Assembly (NCBI GenBank): GCA_003255065.1
Contig: QAOA01006662.1
Location: 132,559-196,558 of the forward strand
Direction of reading: 5' to 3'
Length of the DNA stretch: 64,000 nucleotides
Origin: Cercis canadensis
Taxonomy: Eukaryota > Streptophyta > Magnoliopsida > Fabales > Fabaceae
Below are positions 1 through 11,530 of the stretch, piece after piece. Position 1 is the stretch's first letter. Each line of letters opens with the position of its first letter. Under the pieces are notes generated by a model. That model saw only the letters and a program-made list of their open reading frames with translations, was not told the DNA's origin and searched no databases. The position numbers were made by a program, and so were the translations under genes.

Positions 1-683
1 TTTGAACATGTGACCATATTTAAAGTCGAAATTGATCATTAGGAATAACTTATAATTTTGTTAATTATTAAAAGAAAATGGGGCGAATGGGTCAAAACAT
101 GATTAAAAGTAATCGTTAAACAATCAAATCCTACAATTTAGGAGATTTGGAATTTGAACTTTTATAATTGACAAAGAGATAAAAAAAAAAATTGAACAAA
201 TATGAATTTTTTTAGCAGCATGGGTGAGGAAGATCAACTTTTATAATAATTTGGACATCCAATCAAAGCTTTATCAGATAAATTGTAGGAATCAAGTGGA
301 GTTTTTATCTTAGCAATTAAAGGACCAATGTAAGAAGTTGAGTAAGTTTGAAATAAAGATTATATATAATCATTATTAAAATCATTGTGATTTTGTTTAA
401 AAAATAAAAAGATAAGTAAACAATGTGTCAAAGCATGATTAAGGGCCTTTTATAATTAATAAAATCATACAAAGTAGGAGGTTGACAATTTAATTGAAGC
501 CAAATCCCAGTGATATCAATATATTATTGATGTACAATTTCCTTTTTGAGACAATTTAAATATTTATTAATTATTGTACCTAATTTCTATCAATTACAGT
601 TTATTATTCTTAATTTATTGATGCAAGATGATTGATACTTATTCATTAATGGAAGGAAAGTATCACAGGTGAAGCACGTGAGA
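1..683. other. AT-rich intergenic DNA, no gene seen
   Basis: No open frame or RNA gene can be supported. Two stretches, about 75-180 and 400-500, resemble each other (each has a run like gtcaaaacatgattaa followed by aatcatacaa/aatcctacaa and a tag-gag box), so this is probably old repeat DNA. It ends where the left inverted repeat of the neighbouring MULE begins. Confidence 0.5.
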
Positions 684-855
684 TGTTTGACTAATTAATT
701 TTTTAAAATTATCAATGGTAATGTGATTTTAGACATGTGAATGGCACATGACTCCTTTAATCCATCTCCTTCCATGCATCATTTCTAAAAAGGGAAAAAT
801 TGATTGAAATCCCCAAAATCTAAAACCTAAGGTTCTATGTGATTGAAGAACGAAG
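684..855 (+). repeat. Left TIR of the first MULE
   Basis: Inverted copy of 5223-5410, about 170 bp with small gaps. Shared blocks include ttttttaaaattatcaa, ctccttcca and gaagaacgaag. The element promoter of MULEs usually lies in this part. Confidence 0.75.
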
Positions 856-1343
856 TGCGATTTGTGCGTTTTGGGGTTGCATTGAAGTGCGATTTATGCA
901 AGGATTTAACTAGTCGGTGTGATTTCTTATTGGGAACGATCTGGGTTGGTGACAATTCTTTTTCAAGTGCGAACTGAGTTGATGCGATTGGAATGCTTTT
1001 CAGGTATTTAAACATGTATTCTTCTATTTAGGTTATGTTTGATGTTATTGATGTCCTACTATGCCTTTGCATTGTCTATTTAGGTAGTGTGAGAGATTCT
1101 TATGAATGTGTATTGTTTGCATGAAATGTGTGCATGAAGAATGTGTGTTTTGCCCTTCGAATGTGTGATACTTTTAATAAAATGTGTCATTTGTCCTGAT
1201 GTTATTGGTTGTTCTGATATGCTTTAATGCTTTGTTAAATGTTTATAACCCTTTTGTTGTGATGTAGTCCTGATAAAAGTATTTGTTTATTATAGTATGG
1301 ATTGTATTAGATTTGAGTTATATTATGGAGGGCAATTCGGTAT

Positions 1344-3930
1344 TTGTCCTCTATGAGATATGAAAGTGGGGTTAAGGAAAGAATAAATAATTTTGTTGTT
1401 GATTACTTGTTTGTAACACACTTGAGTTCACATATAATTTCTAGAGGGTATGAAAATGCTGAGTTTATGTGGTATAAGTTTGATCATGAGAGCTTTGAAG
1501 AGGGGATTAAACCTTTTATGACTGACAAGGATGTGATATGTATTTTGAATAACATATGGAGCATAGTGAATATAATGTTGCAGTTATTTGTTGAGCAACA
1601 TGTAGATGAACCTATAGTGAGTAAGGAGTCATTGAAACTAACATCTGAACCTTATAATGAAAATGCTGATAAGATGGGGAATGATATTGAAAATGAAGGT
1701 GGAAATAGTGAAGAACCAATGACTAATGTAGTAGGTGAAAATGAGGAAGAGAAACTTAATATGGATGTGTGTGATTTTGATGATAATGAAAATGAGAATG
1801 CAGATTTATTTTGTGAGAATATAGGTGGCATTGAGGAAGATATAAAATGGATGTTTAGGACTGAAGGAGATATTGGACCTTCAAATAAAGTTGGCCCAAG
1901 TGGTGAGGCAGAGACTAACAATGGAAGTCCAACATCTGAGAAGGTTGGGGAGGTGCCAAGGCCCAATGTTATGCCAAACTAGGATGGTGAGACCCATTCA
2001 GAGTATGATGATAGTGATGCATTGAAAAGCTCCAATGAATTTGATAGTGATGAGCCCTAAAAAGATAGATACCCAGAGTTTAACCACTAAAGAGATATGA
2101 AAAATAAGATTAAGCCAAAATAGGTATGAAGTTTGCCAACTTTAAAATTTTTAAATATGCATTGAAACAATATTGCATAGAAAATGATATTGATTTTTAA
2201 TACCTAATGAATAAGGCTTCAAGGATAAGTGTGTAGTGTAAGAGAAAATGTGGCTGGAAGATGCATGCTTCAAAGAACTAAGAAGGAACTAGTTTTCAAA
2301 TAAAGTCTTGGACCAATCAAGAGCATAATGGTTATGGCTGGAAAGACAACAACAAAAAGGTAAATTTTGGGTGGTTATCTAGAAAATACCAAGATCACAT
2401 CCGAGATAACAAAGAAAAATAGGAGAATGAAACTTTTTATAGATCAAGTTGCAAAAGATTACTCGACTTTTGTCTCAAGGTTTTAAGTTTACAAAACCAA
2501 GAAATTGACATAAAAAAAAGTTGGAAGGAACTCATAATGACCAATATACACTGTTGTAGAGGTACTGTGCAACCATCTTACTGTATAACCCAAGGAGTAC
2601 AATGAAAGTGAAGGTAGAAAAACATCATTTTCAAAGACTATATATGTGTCTAGATGCTGCCAAGATAGAGATAAAGCTTTGTAGACCCTTAATACATCTA
2701 GATGGATGTTTTCTTAAGGTAGGGATAGGTGGTATGTTATTGGTTGATGTAGCAAATGATGCAAATGACAACATGTTTCCTATTGCATATGCAGCATGTG
2801 AGACTAAAGTTAAACAGACCTGAGAGTGATTCTTGGAGAAACTGATTGTTGACATTGGACCTATGACTGAAAATGGCTAAATCTTCATGTTTGACCAGCA
2901 GAATCTGAGGAATTCTTTTAATTAAATTTCATGAATTGTTTTAATGTTACATTGAGTATATTAAATTCATAATAATTGCACTGTTAGTATGAATATACAT
3001 GGATTGAAAGATGTCTTGGTTGAGATCGATGTTTAGCATTGATTCTGTGTGAGGTATTTATATGGCAATTTCAAGTTGACATGGAAAGATCAGACCTTCA
3101 AAGAGTGTATGTAGAATGCTGCAAGGGCAACAACATTAGCAGAATTTAAATTTCACATGGGAGAGCTTCGCCAATTAAATGACCATGTTACAAATTTCCT
3201 AGCAGTAAAAGACCCTAGAATATTGTCAAAGCATACATTCAGTTAAAGAGCTAAGTTTGGAGCATTGCAGAATAACATGTCAGAGACATTTAATTCTTAT
3301 GTGGTGCCTGCAAGGGACAAACCTATCATAAATATGATAGAGATAACAAGGAGGATGCTGATGAAAAGGTTTGCAGCAAAGAAAAAAGGAATGTTGAAGT
3401 TCAATGGTAGTATTTGTCTAAGAATAGCAACACAGATTGAGAAACCAAAGACAGATTTCATTCACTGTATATGCCATATGAATGAGGTTGGAAAGTTTGA
3501 AGTAGATAATTGGCAAGGTCAGAGAAGGGTTGTGGATTTGGTGGCTAAATCTTGTTCATGTAGGAGTTAGAACATCACAGAAGTCCCTTGTAGCCATGTT
3601 AAGTGCATTTATGCACAAAGAGAGCAACCATAAAGCTATGTTGATGAGTGTTTCACAAATGAGATATTTTTAAAAAGATTATGGGGTTATACTAAACCCT
3701 ATCCCTAGTGAGGATGAATGGCCAAGTGCTGAGTACGAGCGTATTCTACCTCCATTAGGTAGAACTCTTACAGGTAGACCTTGAAAGAATAGAAAGAGAG
3801 CACTTGATGAGCCCGCAAATGTTGCTAAAATTAGTAAGGTTGGAACAAGGATGAAGTGTGCAAAGGACAAATCAACCATAACAGAAGGATATACAAAAAG
3901 AAATATGCATATAAAAATCTTATGAGTGAG
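1344..3930 (+). pseudogene. Broken MULE transposase
   Basis: Relic of a MuDR-type transposase. The first frame (1344-1982) matches the acidic, PB1-like N-terminal part of plant MULE transposases; the second MULE here has a better copy. Between about 2080 and 2450 the MuDR DNA-binding region is readable across stops (a KFANFKIFKYAL-like start, then CKRKCGWKMHASKN). Frame 2602-2823 is the start of the DDE core: RPLIHLDGCFLK, then GGMLLVDVANDAND, then MFPIAYA. Frame 3265-3570 holds NNMSETFNSYV, and a SWIM zinc finger follows (CSCRS, stop, then EVPCSHVKCIYA). A decayed zinc knuckle (NHNRR) is near 3890. At least ten stops and several frame changes make it non-functional. Confidence 0.85.
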
Positions 3931-4825
3931 ACAATTTTTCATAAAATTTCTTTAATGCTTTTTATCCAATTTTTTCTGATATTTCTTTTCATTTTTCATA
4001 GTAGATCAGGAGAGGAAATAAGTCTACAGCCCATAATGCACCAAGTGAATCAAGTGCTGCCAACCCCTTAACACCTGCTGCACAAAGTCAATCAAATGCT
4101 GCTATTACACCAGCACATGATGCATATGCTTCAAGAAGACAAAATATTTCGTTTGGTGGAAGAATCTTTATGACTCAACCACCCACTGGACAAGCAACAA
4201 TGACAAATCAAACCCACATGGGAGAATTTCATGAAAAAGGTCAAAGAAGATGAGGATTAACACAATAGCAATTGTGTATACTTTTTGTTGCTTTTTGAAA
4301 AAACTTCATTCATATTGTCGCTTTTGAGAATTTGGTTTGTCATTTGTGAGCCATTTTTTTATCTTTTTGTCATGGTCCCACATTAAGCTTGAAATTTTGG
4401 TTAATATATGTAACCCAAGTTGACATTATGTAATATTTTGTCAATATCAATGATGAAAATGCTGTTGCAATATGACCATTATTTCTTTGGTCTTTTTGGT
4501 CTCATTCTGTTCTAAAATGCTATTGCAATATTACCATTATTTTTCTGCTTTTTTTGGTCTCATTATGTTCTGATCATGCTGTTACAATATTGCCATTTTT
4601 TTGTCTTAGTCTATTTTATTCTATTCTATTGAGTACAATGTGTATATCTAATTAAGTACACTCTATTTGCAATACTTTACGTCAAAAATATCTCAATTCA
4701 TTGAATAAAACACAAGGGTACATAATCATTTCAAGCATTACCATATACTACACAAAATAAATTACACCAGCAACTGAAAATAACTTATGTTACATCAGTT
4801 TCAGCACTAGTCCAATAACTATTAT

Positions 4826-5140
4826 TCATGTTATTAAAAGCATTATACGCAACTTCTTGACAATGCCTTTTTGCACTTTCAGCTCCTCTGTAAGTTTCGT
4901 GTTCTTCTTCACTAAAGAATTCAACATCTTTTCTTCTCTTTTACTCATAAGAGGATCATACCAGTAGAAGTAATTGCAAACATTAGTTGATCCATATCTA
5001 CTACACCCAAAAAATCTCTTGCCTAGGTTATTTTCAATCCAAGAAATTCGTAGATGGCATGAAATATGATAGTAGCATCTATGCACATTTTCACCACAAA
5101 TTCATGATGTCTCTCCAAAATCAACAGTGACAGAAGACAT
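4826..5140 (-). pseudogene. GRF-type zinc-finger protein, one stop codon, carried by the MULE
   Basis: From an ATG at 5140 the frame runs 104 codons with one stop (TGA, 5104-5102, codon 13). After the stop it has the plant GRF zinc-finger pattern: an early Cys cluster, then LRISWIENNLGKRFFGC, a spaced Cys, and YFYWYDP. A Lys/Glu-rich, Leu-spaced tail follows that should form a coiled coil. GRF fingers are thought to bind nucleic acid, and small GRF plus coiled-coil proteins are numerous in plant genomes. The gene lies inside the right end of the MULE and points towards the transposase, which is the place and direction of mudrB in maize MuDR. Whether it was captured host DNA or a true second element gene cannot be told here. 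Confidence 0.7.
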
Positions 5141-5222
5141 TATTCACTTGAAACCATCTTTGAAATTTTTAGAGAATTGAAACCCCCAATGTTATGCTTC
5201 AAATCCCTTCTTTTATCTCTAT

Positions 5223-5410
5223 CTTCGTTCTTCAATTGCGTAGAACCCTAACTTTTTATTTCTAGGGATTTCAATGTTTTCCCCATTGAGAAATGATGTA
5301 TGGAAGGAGACTCATGTAATGAGTCACGTGCCACTCATATGTCCAATTAACTAAATAAACCTTCATTACCGTTGATAATTTTAAAAAATTAATTTAAAAT
5401 CACTCAAACA
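5223..5410 (-). repeat. Right TIR of the first MULE
   Basis: Inverted copy of 684-855. The ATG of the GRF frame at 5140 points away from this TIR into the element, so the TIR probably supplied its promoter. Confidence 0.75.
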
Positions 5411-5489
5411 AGTATGGCATAAATTGAAACATATCATGTCTGTAGATAACCATATCAACTCTTGATATTTAATCTTATACATTATAATC

Positions 5490-5785
5490 ATACAAATGTT
5501 GCATTTCCAGAATCAGAGGAAGTTCGTAAAGACTTAGATGAAGACTTTGGCAGCCCCAGTGCAAATCATACACCACAAGTAATTTCAGTATAGTATTATC
5601 TCAAATTTATATTACTTTAATCAACTTTTCAAATTTTCTATGGATTAATAATTTGATACTTTTAAGATACTGGAACTATAGTTCAACAAATGAAATCAAC
5701 AATTTGTATATTACATACTATAGCTTTATATAATTTATGATTTTATGATCACATAAATTCCATCCCCACATACTGTTGCCTCGGT
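5490..5785 (+). repeat. Dispersed repeat, copy 1, with an exon-like core
   Basis: This stretch is a diverged direct relative of 27680-27990. Both show a pyrimidine-rich catttccag or aatttcag, an exon-like block (agactTAGATgaagac / agactaagataaagac, then caaatcata-acca), the run agtatagtattatctca, then tgatacttttaa and a tgatcacataaatt stretch. In this copy the block can be read as ESEEVRKDLDEDFGSPSANHTP between splice-like sites, but the product is not recognised. It could be a shared gene fragment or an unnamed repeat. Confidence 0.45.
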
Positions 5786-6089
5786 CCCATGCCCCATCGC
5801 CCAGCGGCTTGCCCATCGACGCAGGAATAATACTAGTACTACTTTAAAAGGAGTTAAAAAATGCACTAGAGCTCGCTACATGGCACTCTTAACCATTATT
5901 AGGAGTCATAAATATTCACATTTAACACAATTTACATAATTCAAATAAAATATACGAAATTGCTTAAAAAATAAGAATTATAATTAACAATTAATGAATT
6001 TTGGTTAAATATAATTCTTAATTACTCTCCCAAATTATAGCTCCCCAATAAATGTTTATTTTTGAATGAGAATTCTAAAATTAGGGTTT

Positions 6090-6640
6090 GGAGTTTATGT
6101 CTCCATAAATCTCTATATATATTGCACAGTTTGCACTTCATATGAGGCTTACTCCCATTGGCTCACCAATTGATCGATCGTTTTTCTTCATTTGAAGAAA
6201 CCAAAATTTGCTCTTTCAAATCATTTTTTGTTGTTGTTGTAGTTCTCTATGTCAATATCTATTTCATTCTAATATATATCTCAATTTCTTTATGCAGTCA
6301 TTTTGCTCTTTCATTATTAATTTTTCTCTCTATTTCCTCCATCTCCAAAGGCAACAAAGTATACTCTTTCTCTATATTTTTGTTGTTGCTATACTTTTGT
6401 TTCACAATATCTATTTTATTTTAATATATCTCTCAATCTCTTTATGCAACCCTTTTGCTCTTTTATTATTCATTTTCCTCTTAATCTTTTTCATCTCCAA
6501 AGGGAACAAGGTTTCCTCTTTCTCCATATATTTTTTGCAACAGTTTTGCTTGTTCAATATTCATTTTCCTCACCCACAATATCCCATCTCTAGAGGAAAC
6601 ATTTGCATTTTGCTAATAAGTACATTCAATCACCATTGAA
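6090..6640 (+). repeat. Promoter-like stretch followed by imperfect 152-bp tandem repeat
   Basis: A TATA-like tctatatata near 6110 is followed by pyrimidine-rich sequence. A unit beginning caatatctattt starts at 6253 and again at 6405, carries cctc/ctttttcatctccaaag and ends near a ttgttgttgc/ttttttgcaac stretch. A shorter third part runs to about 6610. Open frames here (for example 6158-6424) code for Phe/Ile/Leu/Ser-rich peptides that simply reflect the T-rich repeat, so no gene is called. Confidence 0.5.
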
Positions 6641-6649
6641 GATGAGTTC

Positions 6650-8430
6650 AAAAAAGTTCTGAAATTATTAATTCTCCAAATTAATTGCCAATCAATTAAT
6701 TATAATTGACATGTGATTGTAATTAATTGTTACATATATTTTTTTTTTATTAATTTCATATTTATTTAATTTTAAATAATTCAAGTGTGTGAAATTACGT
6801 AATTAGGCCTGTAACCCTATTTGAAACCCTCCAACAATAAGTATTGCAACCACTTTGCAACCTTTGTAGGCTAAATTATTTGCTAATAAAATAATTTTTT
6901 TTTTGTACTTNAATTTTTTGTTTGTACTTCTATAAATTATTCATAGTCTACATTTCTTGGGATTGCATTTTACTATAGGTTTATGTTATTACCTCATACA
7001 TATATGAATATCCAGGTGGTGATGCCACTCCAACACATGTTCAGGTCAAGATATATAGAGTATGGATCATATTGGCATTGTTTTTTTTCTGATCATTGAC
7101 CTTGATGCTTCAGAATTTCTGTGTAAATCTGTAGTTGATATATGTTATATAGGGACTTCAAAATAATTTTCTTAATACATTAATGAAAAGGACTTCTTTC
7201 CTTATTAGCTTAATACACTAATGGTGTAGAGATTTTTGTTTAAGATTAAGATAAAGGATAACAACTTAAAACAAGGCTGACATATTTAGAATGAGCAATG
7301 ATGTTGAGCTGATTGAGTCTTTTCTAAAGACCATCATTATGAATTAGGTACAAATAATCTTCTGTTTAATAAATATTAATTTAGAAAGTGCTTAAAGTAG
7401 ATATTAGAATTTAATCTTGAACATGACTTCATTGGTCCCATATGTTTAAGTATTTACAAATGTGAGATTAAATGGTTATTAATTTGTGATAAAATTATGT
7501 GATACTCAATGAAACGGGATTGTGCATATGTCAAGCACCAACGACAAGCATATTTCAACCACCCACCTTTCAAAGGCAATCAAGAATGAGAAATAGTGGT
7601 CCTGGCAGTGAGAGATGCTTTGGATTATGTACCTTTATTGCTGGAACTATGCATTTTTAACAATTATTTTAGAAAGCCTTTGAATTTTTTGTTCAAACTT
7701 TTACTTTCGAGTCATTGGTCATTATGTTTTTCCTTTTTTATGTTTTTGATTTCTTAGTGTACAAATTAATTTCATATGAGCAGAAGAATGAAATTTAGAT
7801 TTTGCACCCAAAAAAAATGAACATTTAGATAGAAATTGTTGCTCTCAACCTTTCCTTTTCTTTAAAATAAGTCTGAACATTTACTCCTCCAAGCAAAGAT
7901 CAAAATTGTTGCTCTCAATTTTGTTATAGATCTTTTCATACTTCTACATCTAATAATCTGGGTAAGGGTTTATTTTTTCCTATCTAAATTAATCATTGGA
8001 TTTAAGCTTATTACTCTTTGATTAACTATCTAAATTTTTTTATTGGCTTTGTGCATTAGATGTCTGTACTTTTATGTGTCTTACAAAGTTTTAATTAGTT
8101 TCCAATTCTGTTATCTATTCAGTGAATGATAAGACTACTGCATATGAGGAGATTGCCAAACTTACCGAGAAGGCAACAAAAAAAAAAAGAAGACCTATGC
8201 GTATAAGAACAAGTCTAAGCACTTTGATAAGTTCAAAATGGTGCACAATAATTTTGTAAGTCACAACAATTTATTTTTCTAAAATGGTATAATTTGTATA
8301 AGCCTCTAAGATCTTTACCTGATGACTTTGGTTAGTTTATGTTTGCATTTATATCTGCAGCATGTTCTTTTCCCTTTTAACTTACAAACTTCTATTCAAT
8401 TTGATTCAACAATAATAGTAGACAACAACA
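6650..8430. other. Gene-poor AT-rich DNA
   Basis: No supportable gene. A single N lies at 6911, with ttttttgtactt before it and aattttttgtttgtactt after it, so it may mark a short contig join. A short block near 8130-8215 reads as a Lys-rich peptide before an A-run, but no family can be named. Confidence 0.5.
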
Positions 8431-8439
8431 GTATGAGAT

Positions 8440-8800
8440 GATCCCCTGAGAGTCTAGATATAGAAGTGGTATCCTATTAGGAAAGGAGTATGTGATCACT
8501 CACTTTGTAAAGGCTTGCAAGTGCCTGGGAAATCTTACTAAGATAATGGATAGCTCAAGGGTGGCTTGAGCAAGAGGATGTAGGCTTAAATTGAAGCCGA
8601 ACCTCTAAAAACTTTGTGACTGATATTATCTACCCCTATCTCTTTATATTTTGCTATATTATTTATATTGCTTAGATATGAATTGTCTTGCTATTTCTAG
8701 ATCTTTATTTTTTTTTTTTTCAGATCTTAAGCTTTTGAAAAGATTTTTTAAATCATCCAATTTACCCCCTCTTGGGTGCTTGCACTGAATAACACCTATT
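8440..8800 (+). mobile_element. Possible LTR/leader remnant of a copia element
   Basis: The order of short blocks (cctgagagtctagatatag, aggcttgcaagtgcctggg, agcaagaggatgtaggctta, gccgaacctctaaaaacttt, then taccccctcttgggtg) resembles the LTR and leader of plant copia-type elements. No coding part, partner LTR or target duplication is present, so this is a weak call based on remembered pattern only. Confidence 0.25.
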
Positions 8801-9028
8801 ACATTCTAGGATTTTTCTCCTTGCAATAGAAGAAATAAATTGCTGGTAATATTCTTTAGCATTGTATGAGGTGAGATTTNCTCTTGAAAAGATTTTTTAA
8901 ATCATCCAATTTACCCCCTCTTGGGTGCTTGCACTGAATAACACCTATTACATTCTAGGATTTTTCTCCTTGCAATAGAAGAAATAAATTGCTGGTAATA
9001 TTCTTTAGCATTGTATGAGGTGAGATTT
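8732..9028 (+). repeat. 148-bp direct duplication around a single N
   Basis: 8732-8879 and 8881-9028 are the same except for the third base (t/c), with one N at 8880 between them. Near-perfect identity on both sides of an N is what an unmerged contig overlap looks like. A real tandem copy is less likely. Confidence 0.85.
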
Positions 9029-9853
9029 TGAGGGAATTTACTCCTTGCAATAGAAGAAGTAATTAACATGTCTCCAAAAAAAATAAAAAATAAATGAACA
9101 TATTGAATGTGCAAAATAAATATCAAGTAATTAAGGTGAGACATGTATTATAGCAAGTTTTTTTTTTTAATTAAATGTCCTATTTTAAGATAAACAAATG
9201 GAACAAGTTTGTTTTGGGTTTTTATAATTGGGGTGTGGATGATAACAAAAATCAAATTCAGTCGTCTATCCACCCATGAAGGGTTTTGGGATAAAAAAAA
9301 AGAATACATTATAGAATTTTGGGTTGCACTAAATTTAAACCCTAAATTATCTACTTACGGAAACTCTAATAGGACTATTGGAGTATTGAATATCCATTAC
9401 CCAATCAAATAAGTAAAAGATGATTTTTTTTTCAAATGTAATAAAAAAATTATTTGCACTAAAATTGGATTATTGTATTTTTTTTTTACTGTTAGACTCT
9501 ATACAACAAAGGGTAACCTATCTAGTATGGGACATGTAATACCCAAATTTGTACATAATATGTGATGCCCAAAATTAAATTATTGCCCTTGAGACACCTA
9601 CTAGCCGATCAAAGGACTTAAGTATAATATTTTTTTCCTATGATTTAATTTCTATTTTTTTGTTTAGAAGTTTTATTTTTTGGATCTATAATCTCTATTT
9701 CACTAGACGTTATTTGTTCTTTATTCTTCAGTCATATGATTGCTACCTTACAAAGCACTATCTTTAAGTAGAGAAAAAATGGCTTCTAAGATGCCTTGGG
9801 CTTCAAGGGTGGCTTCTTATCTTAGGATCTCTATTTTTCACAAAACTTTGTGG
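9029..9853. other. Intergenic DNA left of the Athila element
   Basis: AT-rich, several homopolymer runs, no gene seen. The 67-codon frame at 9209-9412 has no recognisable features. Confidence 0.45.
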
Positions 9854-9858
9854 ACTAC

Positions 9859-10911
9859 TGATGAGCACACTTTTTATACAGTAGTTAACCCTCATATTTA
9901 GCTTTTTAAACCTCTTTTAGGCCTATTTGATTGGGTTTGGGGCCTCATTTCATGACTTTGGATCCATTTGTGCCTAATTACATTTTTTCAGCAATACTGA
10001 GCATTTTATGCTGTCTCTGTGTTTCATGCATATCTTTAGTTCTGGACGTTTAAAAATTTCGAGTCATACCTTTTAGGAAAGCTGAGAGAATAATCTACAA
10101 CTTTCATTCAGGGCTCCAAAGCCAATTCGGATGTCCAGAAGGTCATATGCAGCCTGGAAATCAGAGAAGAGATGTTGTCGCAGGATCCTGACCCGCATGC
10201 AGTGTTTGGACCATAACTTGAGATTTCGGTGTCGTATGGACTTGAAACTGGTCCCATTGGAAAGCTAACACACAGAGCTTCAATTGTTATGAAGACTGGT
10301 TCACAAAATTGTATAGTTTAGATGGTCTTATTTCATGTCGAATTTGGCTGATAGTTACAGAAACCTGTTGACACTTAAATGGGCCTAACTTCTTCATGAC
10401 AAGTCCAATTGAGCCCAAACCAAAGCCCAATAAAAGCTAAGACCCATGGGAATAAGTGTGCCTTAAGGGAAATTTGGGTGTGCATGTATTTTTGGAGGTC
10501 TATATGTTCAGAAAGAGGCAGCTGAAATTATTATTAAGACATTAGGATATTTTAGACAACTTTTCAAGTTTTCTTAGTCTTTAAGTTTTCTCTCTAGATA
10601 TTTTGTAAGAACTTGACTTCTCTTGTTTATGGAGGGCTAAATACTCAAATCAATCCAGGTATTGGCTGTTCTGATTATTAATTCTGAGATTATGCTTTGA
10701 TTGTTATTCATTTAGTTGTTAATCAAGTTCTTTAAATCCTCTGAAATATTATGTTTGAATTGCTTAATTCGGATTTGGATCTTCATGTGTTGATTGCTTA
10801 GTTGCATGTGATAAAAGATGATTGTATGGTTAATTAATGGCTCTAAGCTTTTGGACGGATTAATTACCCTTGGCTGGATTTTAGACTTAGGTTAAACTGG
10901 ACTGGAATGTC
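9859..10911 (+). repeat. 5' LTR of Athila element, 3' end missing
   Basis: Matches 18809 to about 19860 with scattered differences, then stops matching after gaatgt. The last 380 bp of the LTR seen in the 3' copy are absent, and no tRNA primer site follows. A deletion across the LTR/leader border after insertion is the simplest reading. Confidence 0.85.
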
Positions 10912-11530
10912 TGACTTTTAATTTTCCTCTTATTCACCCTGCTTGTGTGTGAGTTTGTATTTTTTTTAGGGTTTTGGCCATTTTTCATTACTTTTTGGCC
11001 AAGTATATATTTTGTGTGAGACCTGTGGCAACTGTTTTTCTTGCTTTGAGGTTCCCTTCAATGTTTTAGGTTGTCATTGTATGAATTCTGTTGATTTGGT
11101 TCCATTTTTCCTTGTTTTCCCTTTGGTTTGGCTTGATTTAGTGATTTTTGCGTGTACTGTTCCAACCAAAATTTTGTGCTCCGATTGACCTGAAACTTAG
11201 TCATTTGAAGGAAAAAGGGCCAACAATCAACACTCACTGCCTATGACTGTGTGGTCTGCGTTTTTAAGCCAAATTCCATTGTTTTGACCACTTTTCCATT
11301 TTTAAAGATTTTTTATTTGATTTTTGAATTCCATTTTGATCTAGCTTTCATCTAGTGGTGGTAGAAAAGTTTTTAAAAATGTTTAGATACCTTTTCTAGT
11401 CTTATTTTAGTGTATTTTTGAATTTGTTTTGTGCTTTTGGTGTGTTTCTGTTTTAGTCAAATTCTATCCTTTTGTGTGTTTTTGTGCATTGTGGTGTGTT
11501 TAGACATTTAGCCACTGATTTGCATGGTAT

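Larger units (their letters stand above)
684..5410 (+). mobile_element. Decayed Mutator-like element (MULE) with long terminal inverted repeats
   Basis: The ends at 684-855 and 5223-5410 are inverted copies of each other. Both start with tgtttga, share an aattttttaaaattatcaa block and a ctccttccat-catttct block, and end at a shared gaagaacgaag. Long TIRs of this kind are typical of MULEs. Between them lie a broken plus-strand MULE transposase (PB1-like N-terminus, MuDR DNA-binding region, DDE core fragment, SWIM zinc finger) and a minus-strand GRF zinc-finger frame. No clear 9-bp target duplication was found, so the outer limits may be off by some tens of bases. The many stop codons mean it cannot move by itself. 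Confidence 0.8.

Noticed and set aside
6158..6639. Two hydrophobic frames that could suggest membrane proteins
   Set aside because: Phe/Ile/Leu/Ser runs follow from T-rich tandem repeats. The frames overlap each other and no start context or family supports them.
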